The position numbers and the translations under genes are program-made. A stretch of DNA of 64,000 bases from Sphingobacteriales bacterium (GTDB lineage: Bacteria; Bacteroidota; Bacteroidia; Chitinophagales; UBA2359): the NCBI GenBank assembly GCA_016718845.1, contig JADKCK010000001.1, positions 222,758 to 286,757 of the forward strand, given 5' to 3'. This document shows positions 19,366 to 28,197 of the stretch, one piece after another (position 1 is the stretch's first letter; each line of letters begins with the position of its first letter). Below the pieces are notes generated by a model, which saw only the letters and a list, made by a program, of their open reading frames with translations, was not told the DNA's origin and searched no databases.

Positions 19366-21063
19366 TTAAACGGGGTCTTCGTTTTTCGGTTGTTCGGTGG
19401 GTTCTTCAGTTTGGGGTTCTTCAGTTTGGGATTTTTCGGTTGGTGGTGTTTCTTTTTCTTTGGGTTGTTCGTTTTTCGGTTGCTCTGTAGGTTGTTCGGT
19501 TGGCTGCTCGGTGGTGTTTGCTGGGGGCATAAAATTACCCATCATTTTTAGCATATCTGCCGGATTAACGGCTGGTTGAACTTGTTCTTTTTCGGCTCGG
19601 CGTTGTTCGGCATCGCCAAAAACAAGTGCCATATCTATGGCTTCTTGCATTTCGGGTATGTCTGCTTCGGTTAGTGTGCGTAATATTTCGGTGGTAATGG
19701 GTGCAATACTTACAATACGGTTGGCTTGTCGTTCTACACATTCTTCAAAAATGTTGCGCACTACGCGGGCATTGCCAAAGGTACGGTTTCGTTTTTCGTG
19801 CAGTTTATCAAAAATAAACGAAAGTTTATCTTCGGCATCTTCGGTCAGTTCAAAATCCGATTTGTGGGCAAATTGTTTAAAAATTTCCAACATTTCTTCG
19901 CCGTTATAGTGGTTAAAGGTAAAATAACGGTTAAAACGCGACTGTAGCCCTGGGTTAGATTCGATAAAGGTGCGCATTTCGTCGGGGTAGCCTGCGGCGA
20001 TAACCACTAACTCGCGGCGGTGGTCTTCCATTCGTTTTAGTAATGTTTCGATGGCTTCGTTGCCAAAGTCGCGTTTATCTTCGCCACCACGGCTAAGGGC
20101 GTATGCTTCGTCAATAAACAATACGCCATCTATGGCTGCTTTTGTTACTTCGTCCACTTTTAGTGCGGTTTGCCCAATATAGCCCGATACCAACCCAGCT
20201 CGGTCGGTTTCAACCAAATGTCCGCGTTTTAAGAAACCCAAATGGTGGTAAATTTTTGCTAATAGCCGAGCAACAGTAGTTTTGCCTGTTCCCGGAGGAC
20301 CCATAAATACGCTGTGCATGGCTTTTTCGGACAGAGCCAAGCCTTGGTCTTCGCGCATTCGTTGTACTTTTAAAAAGTTGATAAGGGTTTTTATATCTTC
20401 TTTTATGTTTTTCAATCCCACCAAATCGTTTAGTTCTTTTATAACATCGTCGAGGGTGGTATTGGGGTCAATTTCGGTTTGTTTTACGTTGGGCATTGCT
20501 TTTTTAGGTTTTTGAGCCATTTCGAGTACTTCGCGCAATTTTCCTTCTTCTTCGGGCGATACCATTCCGTTGGCTTTTATGAGCATTGATGCAAAGCGGT
20601 AATAGTGTGCCCCTACATTTTCGAATTGTTCGTGAGCTAACTTTGACAAAACAGTAGGCAACAACAGCTCGTTTGGGAACTGTCCTTTGGCATCAAAAAG
20701 TTTTACGGTTTGTAGATATTTGACGTTATCGGCAAATTTGGGGTTGCAAATTAGGTCATTTAGTCGGGTTAATTTTACGCTTTTAGCAAAGTCGTTTTCG
20801 TTAATTAACCGCTCAAAGGTATAAGCAAGCACAAACTGTTCGCGGCGGCTTGGGGTAGTTGTGTCTATACAATGGTTGTATATTTTTATTAAATCTTGGG
20901 TAAATAACTCTTTGCTTTTAGGTTTGTTAACGATTATGTCGCTATTGTTGGTCATTTTTTGTAGGGTTTCTTGCACAATGGGGTCTTTGTCTAAGGTTTC
21001 GCAAAGGGCTAAAAACTGGCTACTTTCAATTTGCAATAGGTTTAAAAAATCATCGTCTAGCAA
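19366..21063 (-). CDS. AAA+ ATPase of the CbxX/CfxQ (SpoVK) type
   Basis: 565 residues from a TTG at 21063. A helical N-terminal domain (1-190) precedes the AAA+ core: GPPGTGKT (Walker A, 255-262), GVLFIDEAYAL (Walker B, about 315) and an arginine finger region NPGLQSRFNRYFTF. This matches the CbxX/CfxQ family of hexameric remodelling ATPases. The last 60 residues are a low-complexity Pro/Glu/Thr tail with TEQP repeats. The upstream frame 21057-21617 overlaps by 7 bases. Reading on from TTG into the sequence upstream gives TAANAAEQDLLDDDF, so the two frames may be one 750-residue protein with a frameshift near 21100. Target unknown. Confidence 0.85.
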   Translation of the reverse strand: MLDDDFLNLLQIESSQFLALCETLDKDPIVQETLQKMTNNSDIIVNKPKSKELFTQDLIKIYNHCIDTTTPSRREQFVLAYTFERLINENDFAKSVKLTRLNDLICNPKFADNVKYLQTVKLFDAKGQFPNELLLPTVLSKLAHEQFENVGAHYYRFASMLIKANGMVSPEEEGKLREVLEMAQKPKKAMPNVKQTEIDPNTTLDDVIKELNDLVGLKNIKEDIKTLINFLKVQRMREDQGLALSEKAMHSVFMGPPGTGKTTVARLLAKIYHHLGFLKRGHLVETDRAGLVSGYIGQTALKVDEVTKAAIDGVLFIDEAYALSRGGEDKRDFGNEAIETLLKRMEDHRRELVVIAAGYPDEMRTFIESNPGLQSRFNRYFTFNHYNGEEMLEIFKQFAHKSDFELTEDAEDKLSFIFDKLHEKRNRTFGNARVVRNIFEECVERQANRIVSIAPITTEILRTLTEADIPEMQEAIDMALVFGDAEQRRAEKEQVQPAVNPADMLKMMGNFMPPANTTEQPTEQPTEQPKNEQPKEKETPPTEKSQTEEPQTEEPTEQPKNEDPV

Positions 21064-21617
21064 ATCTTGCTCGGCGGCATTAGCTGCTGTAGGTTGGTTG
21101 GTTGGGGTGTTTTGTTTTGGGCAGATGGGGTATCGTTATTTTTAGGGTCGTTGGTTTTTATGGTAATTTCTATACCATCAATGTTAATGGTGGTGTTTTC
21201 GGGTTTGCCATATCGGGCTTGGTTGCTGTCGGCAATTTCGTCGTATTGGGCAATATTTTTGAACAATTGGCTTAGGTTATCTTGCATAGCAGCAGGCAAA
21301 TTTGGATAGTTAGTTTTTAGTTTGCCTTGTTCGTCAAAAAGGGTGTTTAATTTGTCGATACTTAGGTAGCCGCTAGCAAAATGGAGGTTAAAATCGGTGA
21401 GCACAAAGCCTGCATTGGCAGCTCCGCCCGCATGAAGGTCGTAGCAAAGCAGTATTTCTTCTTTGGCAAGGTTAATCGTTTGAAACTGCGTGCTTAGGCG
21501 TATGATAGCCATAGGCGGTACTTTGCCGGCAGTGTAAAAATGGTTGTTTTTTAGTTCGTCGGGTGTAAATGACTGATTAATGAGTTTTTCGATTTGATTG
21601 GCGGGCATTTTGCTCAT
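21057..21617 (-). CDS. Unknown protein, probably the N-terminal part of the AAA ATPase
   Basis: About 186 residues from the ATG at 21617 (MSKMPANQIEKL). No family recognised; contains FYTAGKVPPMAII and LHAGGAANAGFVLTDFNLHFASG, which resembles a PH-like or SH3-like beta fold. It ends in a Gln/Pro/Thr-rich linker that runs into the ATPase frame. Either it is a translationally coupled partner of the AAA protein, or one base has been lost or gained near 21100 and both are one polypeptide. Given the many similar breaks in this window, I favour the second. Confidence 0.6.
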   Translation of the reverse strand: MSKMPANQIEKLINQSFTPDELKNNHFYTAGKVPPMAIIRLSTQFQTINLAKEEILLCYDLHAGGAANAGFVLTDFNLHFASGYLSIDKLNTLFDEQGKLKTNYPNLPAAMQDNLSQLFKNIAQYDEIADSNQARYGKPENTTINIDGIEITIKTNDPKNNDTPSAQNKTPQPTNLQQLMPPSKIC

Positions 21618-21796
21618 GGTAAAAACTTTTTTATTTGGACAGTTCAATAATTATGCGTAAATTTAGGGCGATTTTTGGTTTTTACATAGTAATTGCACTT
21701 TTTTTAGCCTAAAAATTGGATAAGTGCAAAAAAAAAGTCAAATTTGTGCGCAAATGGCGTTATAATGCTTGTAAATTGAAATAAAATAAATTTGTT

Positions 21797-22132
21797 ATGA
21801 AAAAATACACTACCTTTCACGATTTTTATCCGTATTATTTAACCGAGCATCAAAACCGTATTTCGCGCACTTTGCACTTTATTGGCACGGGCATTGTAAT
21901 TGCTTTGTTTGTTGTTTTTTTGCTAACTTTTAATTGGCAATATTTTGCTTTAATGCCTGTGGCAGGTTATGGCTTTGCATGGGCTGGACACGCTTTTTTT
22001 GAACGCAACAAACCAGCAACCTTTACCTACCCACTATACAGTTTGGGCAGCGATTTTGTAATGTTTTGGCACATTTTAACGGGGCAATTGCCCAAAAAAA
22101 TGCAAGAAGCCCGACAATTGCTCAATAAGTAG
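21797..22132 (+). CDS. DUF962 / Mpo1-like membrane protein
   Basis: 111 residues with two hydrophobic segments (about 27-45 and 49-65). The family signature is visible: FYPYYLTEHQNRISRTLHFIGT near the start and AGHAFFERNKPATFTYPLYSLGSDF in the second half, with conserved His residues. The eukaryotic relative Mpo1 is a 2-hydroxy fatty acid dioxygenase; whether the bacterial protein has the same activity is not known. Confidence 0.85.
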   Translation: MKKYTTFHDFYPYYLTEHQNRISRTLHFIGTGIVIALFVVFLLTFNWQYFALMPVAGYGFAWAGHAFFERNKPATFTYPLYSLGSDFVMFWHILTGQLPKKMQEARQLLNK

Positions 22133-22206
22133 GTTATTAATTAACTTTGCCTTATCTTTGCGCAATAACCACATTGTTATTTAGCTATGCCGACTTAAGT
22201 ACCTGA

Positions 22207-22528
22207 TGTTATGCGCAAGAGGACACAGATTTTACGGATTAGACACGGATTTTAAAAAATAATTTAATTTTAATTTAAAATCTAAATCTAAACAAAAAAT
22301 ATAGGGTAATGGTAATTAAGATAACAAGGTTGTAGTTGTTTGTTGAGCAATAGATTGTTTAATGAATGGGCTATTTTGCGGGTATTATCAATCTCATGTA
22401 GCGTTATTAAACAGCCAATCAATCTAAAATAAATCCGCCTATATTATTAAATAGAAATTCATATTATCTGTGTCTTATCCGTAAAATCCGTGTCCTAAAT
22501 AACGCTACAATAGGGTAGTGCGTAACAT
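22207..22528. repeat. Non-coding TIR-bounded element, copy A
   Basis: A 320-bp intergenic element. Its ends are inverted: the segment 22221-22248 (starting GGACACAGATTTTACGG) matches the reverse complement of 22469-22496 at about 25 of 28 positions, and further out TGTTATGCGC (22207) pairs with GTGCGTAACA (22518). The inside is AT-rich with no open frame. Copies B (26391) and C (46728) share the ends and interior. It is MITE-like in form; no target-site duplication is clear. An orphan TATCTTTG box at 22153-22160 lies just upstream. Confidence 0.7.
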
Positions 22529-22552
22529 GAGTTAAGTAAGTAGCAATTACCT

Positions 22553-22597
22553 GCCCCGCTTGACGCGGAATCGGTCTTTTTTGGGGGTGATGCTTGG
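22553..22597 (+). repeat. Second intergenic repeat family, copy 1
   Basis: GCCCCGCTTGACGCGG, then a 6-bp variable part, then TCTTTTTTGGGGGTGATG. The same block in the other orientation is at 48345-48389, about 37 of 45 bases alike by eye. Confidence 0.6.
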
Positions 22598-22729
22598 TTT
22601 GCCCTATTTGCACAGCATAACGCACCCCCAAAGCAAAGCAAGCGCAACCACCCAATCAAAATTTTTCAATGTCGGCATCAAATTGTTATTTAACTATGCC
22701 ACCATATAAAAAAATACATTTTAAAATAT

Positions 22730-23491
22730 ATGCAAATTCATCACGAAGATAAATTTAAATACATCGAAGAAGGCGAAGGTCCTATTTTGATGCTATTACA
22801 CGGTTTGTTTGGTGCCTTGAGCAATTTTGCTCCACTTATTAACCATTTCAAGCACACACATACCGTAGTAGTGCCGCTGTTGCCACTTTACGAATTACCC
22901 GTTAAAGAGTGCGACTTGGAGCACCTATCCGCTTTTGTTCACGATTTTATATTGCACAAAAACTACCAACAAGTTACACTACTTGGCAACTCGTTGGGCG
23001 GGCATATTGGTTTGCGATATGTGGTTGATCACCCCGAAAAAGTAGCTGCTTTGGTATTAACAGGCAGTTCGGGCTTGTTCGAAAACGCCATGGGCGATAC
23101 TTACCCACGTCGTGGCGACTATGAGTACATCCGCCAAAAAACCGAGTTTACTTTTTACGACCCTAAAATGGCAACCAAAGAATTGGTTGATGAACTATTT
23201 GAGGTGGTTAATCAGCGCGACAAAGTGATACGTGTAGTAGCTATAGCAAAATCGGCAATACGCAACAATATGAAAGACGAATTAGTACATATAAAAGTAC
23301 CAACCATGCTTATTTGGGGTAAAGACGACCAAATTACACCCCCATTTGTTGCCGACGAGTTTCATAAATATATAGTAAACTCGGACTTGGCATTTATTGA
23401 CAAATGCGGTCATGCGCCTATGATGGAACGCCCCGACGAATTTAACCAAATCTTATCCCAATTTTTTGCTAAAATAGCCCTAGCAAAATAA
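22730..23491 (+). CDS. Alpha/beta hydrolase
   Basis: 253 residues with a complete catalytic triad: Ser88 in the GNSLGG elbow, Asp at about 200 in WGKDDQITPP, and His228 in CGHAPMMERP. An HG motif (LLHGLFGALSNF) forms the oxyanion region. No signal peptide, so cytosolic. The HGLFG and KDDQITPP pattern is that of C-C-bond or ester hydrolases of the MhpC/YbfF kind. Substrate is not predictable. It stands alone, with repeats upstream. Confidence 0.85.
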   Translation: MQIHHEDKFKYIEEGEGPILMLLHGLFGALSNFAPLINHFKHTHTVVVPLLPLYELPVKECDLEHLSAFVHDFILHKNYQQVTLLGNSLGGHIGLRYVVDHPEKVAALVLTGSSGLFENAMGDTYPRRGDYEYIRQKTEFTFYDPKMATKELVDELFEVVNQRDKVIRVVAIAKSAIRNNMKDELVHIKVPTMLIWGKDDQITPPFVADEFHKYIVNSDLAFIDKCGHAPMMERPDEFNQILSQFFAKIALAK

Positions 23492-23618
23492 TTGGTTTGG
23501 ATAAACGGTTGTTTTGCTTTACGTCTTTTAGTTTATTGTTTCAACTAAACATTTGGGGCTATTTTGTGTCTACTTGTAATGCCAATAAGCGCTTTTCTTA
23601 ACTTAATTATTACCAAAC

Positions 23619-24287
23619 ATGATAGCAAAAACTTTAATAAATCGTACAATACCCCCCCTAAAACCAAGCGATGACGGTACCAAAGCATTGGCGTGGATGA
23701 GTAATTTTCATGTGCAACATTTGCCCGTAGTACATCATCACCAATATTTAGGCTTAGTAAGCGAATACGATATATTGGACAGAAATACACCTATTCAGGC
23801 ATTTGATAGATACGAATTGGACAAAACCAACCAACCTTTTGTAACCGAAAACACACACTTGTATGTTATTTTAAAAACGGTTATCGAAAACCACCTAACT
23901 TTAGTGCCTGTTTTAGACGAACAGCAACGATACGTAGGTGCTATTACCATCGAAAACCTACTTGAACATTTTGCGCGTGCTAGCTCGTTACAAGAGCCTG
24001 GTGGCATTATACAACTCGAAATGCCTGCTCATCGTTATGCTTTGTCCGAAATTGCCCAAATTGTAGAATCGAATGGGGCTAAAGTGCTAAGTGCCAATGT
24101 GGTAAGCAATCCCGACGAATCGAGGGTTGAAGTAACCATAAAAATAAACCGCACCGAACTAGACAGTATATTGGCTACCTTTGAGCGATATAACTACGAT
24201 GTAATGGCAACACACGGAGAAGATACCTTTGCAAGCGAGGTGCAAGATAATTACGATGCTCTTTTTAATTACCTTAATATGCAATAA
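23619..24287 (+). CDS. CBS-domain pair protein with ACT-like C-terminus
   Basis: 222 residues. Two CBS motifs (about 5-58 and 70-125; LPVVHHHQYLGLVSEYDIL and LVPVLDEQQRYVGAITIENLL) form a module that usually binds adenosine nucleotides. Residues 135-205 look like an ACT-type fold (YALSEIAQIVESNGAKVLSA, SRVEVTIKINR). Probably a cytosolic nucleotide or ligand sensor; the output partner is not evident from the neighbours. Confidence 0.85.
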   Translation: MIAKTLINRTIPPLKPSDDGTKALAWMSNFHVQHLPVVHHHQYLGLVSEYDILDRNTPIQAFDRYELDKTNQPFVTENTHLYVILKTVIENHLTLVPVLDEQQRYVGAITIENLLEHFARASSLQEPGGIIQLEMPAHRYALSEIAQIVESNGAKVLSANVVSNPDESRVEVTIKINRTELDSILATFERYNYDVMATHGEDTFASEVQDNYDALFNYLNMQ

Positions 24288-24322
24288 ATTACCGTTTTGT
24301 TGCGTATATAGCACGCACCCCC

Positions 24323-24360
24323 AAAACCTCGCCATAATGCAAAAAAATGGGCGAGGTTTT
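24323..24360 (+). terminator. Rho-independent terminator after the CBS gene
   Basis: 11-bp arms AAAACCTCGCC (24323-24333) and GGCGAGGTTTT (24350-24360), 16-nt loop, T-run on the right. Confidence 0.75.
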
Positions 24361-24499
24361 CGACTTATATTTTAGTATTTATATAAAATGCTTGATGCTA
24401 TACAAAACACAATAATTTGTGACTACCCAACTTGTTTATGTTGGGCGTAGCCAAAACACGGTAAATTTTTTTTTGAGGATGATGGTTCGACAGGCACCA

Positions 24500-24675
24500 T
24501 TTCACCACAATTTCACCACCTCGCACTTCACTCTTTCACCACTCTTTCACCACTTCACCACTTCACTCTTTCACCACATCGCCATTTCACCACTTCACCA
24601 CTTCACCACATCGCCACTTCACCACATCACCACATCACCACCTCACCACTTCGCCACTTCACCACATCGCCACTT
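24500..24675 (+). repeat. Degenerate CACTTCACCA / CACATCGCCA tandem repeat
   Basis: Short units rich in CAC and TCA fill the space up to the recO ATG. The tract can be read as a His/Thr/Ser/Pro-rich peptide but has no gene-like features. The same kind of tract is at 18089 (opposite strand) and 37632. Confidence 0.8.
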
Positions 24676-25407
24676 ATGCTACACAACACTTTAGGCATTG
24701 TATTAAAAACGGTAAAATATGGCGAAACAAGCCTAATTGCCAAGGTATACACGCAACAATTTGGTTTGCAATCGTACATGATAAATAGTGTACGCACCAC
24801 ACAATCGAAACACAAAGCCGCTTTACTACAACCCCTATCGCTGCTCGAGATGGTAGTGTACCACAAAAAAAACAAAAACATACAAAATTTAAAAGAGATA
24901 AAGTCAGCCTATTTATTTACACAACTACCTTTTGATGTGCTACGAAGTAGTCTGGCACTTTTTGTGTCCGAAATATTACACAAAACACTAAAAGAAGAAG
25001 AACCCAACGAACAACAATTTAATTTTATTTATCAATTTATAGTGTTTCTTGACCAAACACCTATGCTGCTTGCCAACCTGCACCTTGTTTTTTTGACCGA
25101 ACTAAGCACCTACATTGGCTTTCATCCACAAAACAACTTTTTTTATACCGAACGCCCCATTTTTGACCTCATCGAAGGCGTTTTTACACACCGCCCACCC
25201 GAGCATCTGCACTACATCGAGTTGCCCTTGTCCGAAAAACTCTCCAAATTATTGCAGACATCTGTTGTTGAGTCTCATCACTTACAACTAAACCACGATA
25301 CACGCCGCCAATTGCTACACGCTTTGCTGCATTATTACAATTTACATATCGAAAACTTTGGCGAAACTAAATCGGTGCCTATTTTAGAAGAAATTTTTAG
25401 CCATTGA
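24676..25407 (+). CDS. recO: DNA repair protein RecO
   Basis: 243 residues. The N-terminal OB-fold (MLHNTLGIVLKTVKYGETSLIAKVYTQQFG) and the helical C-terminal domain match RecO, which works with RecR to load RecA on SSB-coated ssDNA in the RecF pathway. The zinc-binding Cys cluster of some RecO proteins is absent, as is common in Bacteroidota. The ATG directly follows the simple-repeat tract, so repeat length could affect expression. Confidence 0.92.
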   Translation: MLHNTLGIVLKTVKYGETSLIAKVYTQQFGLQSYMINSVRTTQSKHKAALLQPLSLLEMVVYHKKNKNIQNLKEIKSAYLFTQLPFDVLRSSLALFVSEILHKTLKEEEPNEQQFNFIYQFIVFLDQTPMLLANLHLVFLTELSTYIGFHPQNNFFYTERPIFDLIEGVFTHRPPEHLHYIELPLSEKLSKLLQTSVVESHHLQLNHDTRRQLLHALLHYYNLHIENFGETKSVPILEEIFSH

Positions 25408-25445
25408 GATAAAATACCTAAAAAATACCCAATAGCCCCCAAACC

Positions 25446-26387
25446 ATGTTTGTTCCTCAATATTTATCCCATCACCAAATAAATCAATTACTTTGGGACG
25501 AGTGCATTGACAATGCCCAAAACAGTATGCCCTATGCCTACAGTTGGTATTTAAATACCGTAGCCCCCAATGCTTGGAATGCTTTAGTTTTGGGCGATTA
25601 TCTTGCCGTAATGCCACTGCCTACCCGCACAAAATGGAGTATTGTACCCTATATTTATCAACCCTATTGGTTGCAACAATTAGGCATATTTTCGACCTTT
25701 GCATTGAGCGACAACCTGATAAATAACTTTTTAAAAAAAATACCTGTCGAGTTTAAATTGGTGGATATATGCCTTAACGAAGGTAATAATTTTGGCATAA
25801 AACAAGCAGCTACTACTGTTTGTATGCGTGCTAACTATATATTATCGTTGCGTAAACCCTACGAAGTACTATGTACAGCCTACAACCAAAACACACGCCG
25901 CAACCTGCGCAAAGCACAACAAAGCAACCTATACGTCGAGTTCGATTTGTCGGCAAGTATGCTGGTGCAAAACTACCGGCAACAAGTAGGCAACCGACAA
26001 CCCATGCTTAAAGCCGAGCATTATCAGCAAATGGAAACCCTTATTCGCGAAGCACAAAAACGCCAAATGGCAATTACCATAGGCATTTTTGACCCCAACG
26101 GACGGCTACATGCCACCGCTTTTTTTATGAAAACCCACCGCCGATTGATTAACCTACTACCCGCTAGCACACCACTGGGGCGGCAATCGGGGGCAATGTT
26201 TTTGCTGCTCGATACAGTTATAAAACAACATGCCCAAACACCTTTGTTATTTGATTGCGAAGGTTCGATGACCCCATCGGTGGCACAATTTTATGCTGGA
26301 TTTGGCTGCAAACCAACCATTTACCCCAACTTATTGCGAAATACCTTGCCAAAATGGGTAAATTGGCTGTATGATAAATTTAAATAA
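25446..26387 (+). CDS. FemAB/GNAT-like acyltransferase
   Basis: 313 residues. YNQNTRRNLRKAQQ and the C-terminal LLFDCEGSMTPSVAQFYAGFGC are typical of the FemAB-related GNAT proteins found across Bacteroidota next to housekeeping genes. These transfer amino-acyl or acyl groups in cell-wall or surface-lipid assembly; the substrate here is unknown. It lies 38 nt after recO and is probably co-transcribed. No signal peptide. Confidence 0.7.
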   Translation: MFVPQYLSHHQINQLLWDECIDNAQNSMPYAYSWYLNTVAPNAWNALVLGDYLAVMPLPTRTKWSIVPYIYQPYWLQQLGIFSTFALSDNLINNFLKKIPVEFKLVDICLNEGNNFGIKQAATTVCMRANYILSLRKPYEVLCTAYNQNTRRNLRKAQQSNLYVEFDLSASMLVQNYRQQVGNRQPMLKAEHYQQMETLIREAQKRQMAITIGIFDPNGRLHATAFFMKTHRRLINLLPASTPLGRQSGAMFLLLDTVIKQHAQTPLLFDCEGSMTPSVAQFYAGFGCKPTIYPNLLRNTLPKWVNWLYDKFK

Positions 26388-26390
26388 CTG

Positions 26391-26597
26391 ATATTGCGCA
26401 CTACGCTATTTTAGCTTTATTGAGGACACAGATTTTACGGATAAGACAGGGATAAGATAGATTTTTATTTAGTGATACGGGCATATTTATTTTAGATTGA
26501 TTGGCTTTTTAATAGTACTACATGATTGCTAGTACCCGCAAAATAGTCCATTTATTAAACAATCTATTGCTCAACAAACAAATACGATCTTGTTATC
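26391..26597. repeat. Non-coding repeat element, copy B
   Basis: Begins 4 bp after the stop of the FemAB-like gene. It matches the reverse complement of copy A (22528 down to about 22318), including ATTGCGCACTAC, GGACACAGATTTTACGG, TTTATTTTAGATTGATTGGC and AACAATCTATTGCTCAACAA. The second half of copy A is missing. The rest, 26598-26813, is AT-rich and shows no gene. Confidence 0.75.
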
Positions 26598-26850
26598 AAA
26601 TAATAAAAATCGTAACTGTTTAGGTAGGTCTTTTGCAGAATATTTAATAATTGAGGTTTTTTTTTGAAAAAAAATCAATAAAACGGCGTTTTTTTTGAAG
26701 AATATTTAACGACAAACTCAAAATAGTCAAGATTTCAAATCAATTTCGTTTTTTTTATTTATGTAATTAGCTTACTATCAACAATTATAGACTACCTAGA
26801 TAGTTACTAAAAATCAAATCTTGTTAATCTTGTAATCCTGTCAAAAACAC

Positions 26851-27051
26851 ATGCAACACGAAGAACTAACCAAAATAATAATAGGTTGCGCCTATACCGT
26901 ACACAATACTAATGGTCAACAACACGATTATTCTTGAACTAAAAGCAATAGATATCTTACTACACAAATAGATATCGGATTGCTTATCAATTTTGGGCGT
27001 TCGGTAGAAGTTAAACGCAAATTTAGACTTTACACAAAAACAAAAATTTAG
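26851..27051 (+). pseudogene. GxxExxY (PD-(D/E)XK_3) protein remnant, copy 1
   Basis: Starts MQHEELTKIIIGCAYTVHNT, the N-terminus of GxxExxY family proteins, then jumps to the C-terminal part (ILELKAIDIL and IDIGLLINFGRSVEVKRK) in other frames. The middle of about 40 residues with the GxxExxY motif is gone and the frame shifts, so no functional protein is made. The family role is unknown. Confidence 0.8.
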
Positions 27052-27214
27052 TCAACAGGATTGACAAGATTTAAATACCTACATCACCTTTTAAAATTCA
27101 TACAGACTGTTGGCAAGCCCATTATTTCAAGAAAAAACGGCTAAATTTAAAACCACACAATCCGTTAGAAGCAGAAAGAATAAAAATCAAATCTTGTAAT
27201 CCTGTCAAAAACAC

Positions 27215-27430
27215 ATGCAACACGAAGAACTAACCAAAATAATAATAGGTTGCCTATACCGTACACAATACTAATGGTCAACAACACGATTATTATTGAA
27301 CTAAAAGCAATAGATATCTTACCGCCCCCGCCGACCCACCTACACAAATAGATATCGGATTGCTTATCATTTTGGGCGTTCGGTAGAAGTTAAACGCAAA
27401 TTTAGACTTTACACAAAAACAAAAATTTAG
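27215..27430 (+). pseudogene. GxxExxY protein remnant, copy 2
   Basis: Same remnant as copy 1 with the same central deletion, so the deletion came before the duplication. It has an extra C-rich 19-bp piece near 27323 and loses one base in the GCCTATACCG part, which breaks the frame earlier. Confidence 0.8.
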
Positions 27431-27681
27431 TCAATTGCAGGATTGACAAGATTTAAATACCTACATCACCTTTTAAAATTCATACAGACTGTTGGCAAGC
27501 CCATTATTTCAAGAAAAAACGGCTAAATTTAAAACCACACAATCCGTTAGAAGCAGGTTATCTTAAATGCCATTAGTATATATTTTTTGTTTGCATTGAT
27601 GTTTTAAATCAAGATTGAATCATTTTTTTAAAAATCCGTATCCTCGTGTGTATAATATCAATAAATAAAATAAAAAAACTC

Positions 27682-28170
27682 ATGATACCAGTTGAACAAC
27701 AAATTTTAGATGCCTTACAAGCCGTTAAAGACCCCGAAATACCCACCATTTCGGTAGTTGATTTGGGCATTATTACCAACATCCAATGCAACCAAAACGG
27801 CGAAGCAATAGTAACCATGACCCCAACTTTTACCGCCTGCCCCGCCATAAAAATAATGCAACACCAAATAAAAGAAACCCTTGAGCAACTACCTTTTGTC
27901 ACCCAATCGGAGGTAGTTGTGGATTATTCTATCCCTTGGACATCGAACCGAATTACCGAACGAGGCAGAAAACAAATAGAAGAACATGGCTTATCATCGC
28001 CCGACCGATACGAAGGCGAACTAACCCTAGAACAAATAGAAAAAGCCCGCTGCCCACATTGTGGTAGCACACACACCTCGCTAAATGTTTTATTTGGTGC
28101 TACCCTTTGCCGCTCAATACATTTTTGCTACGATTGCAAACAAAGTTTTGAAGCATTTAAGCCCGTGTAA
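27682..28170 (+). CDS. paaD: PaaD-like protein (MIP18 domain plus zinc ribbon)
   Basis: 162 residues from the ATG at 27682. The N-terminal MIP18/DUF59 domain has DPEIPTISVVDLGII and a TACPA motif. The C-terminal zinc ribbon has CPHCGS and CYDCKQSFEAF. This is the architecture of PaaD (PaaJ), which supports the iron centre of phenylacetyl-CoA epoxidase PaaABC. No other paa gene is in the window, so it is either an orphan or works in Fe-S or di-iron maturation. 27 nt before the amine oxidase gene. Confidence 0.85.
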   Translation: MIPVEQQILDALQAVKDPEIPTISVVDLGIITNIQCNQNGEAIVTMTPTFTACPAIKIMQHQIKETLEQLPFVTQSEVVVDYSIPWTSNRITERGRKQIEEHGLSSPDRYEGELTLEQIEKARCPHCGSTHTSLNVLFGATLCRSIHFCYDCKQSFEAFKPV

Positions 28171-28197
28171 TTAAATTATTATTAAATATAAATTACT

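Larger units (their letters stand above)
26814..27556 (+). repeat. Tandem duplication of a 364-bp segment
   Basis: Two nearly identical segments, 26814-27175 and about 27184-27556, offset by 364 bp. Each begins with CTTGTAATCCTGTC, contains one GxxExxY pseudogene and ends with CCGTTAGAAGCAG. They differ by a 19-bp C-rich insertion in copy 2 and a few short indels. Confidence 0.9.

Noticed and set aside
24419..24694. Open frame giving a His/Thr/Ser/Pro-rich peptide before recO
   Set aside because: It is the translation of a simple tandem repeat; similar peptides come from the tracts at 18089 and 37619, with no gene features.
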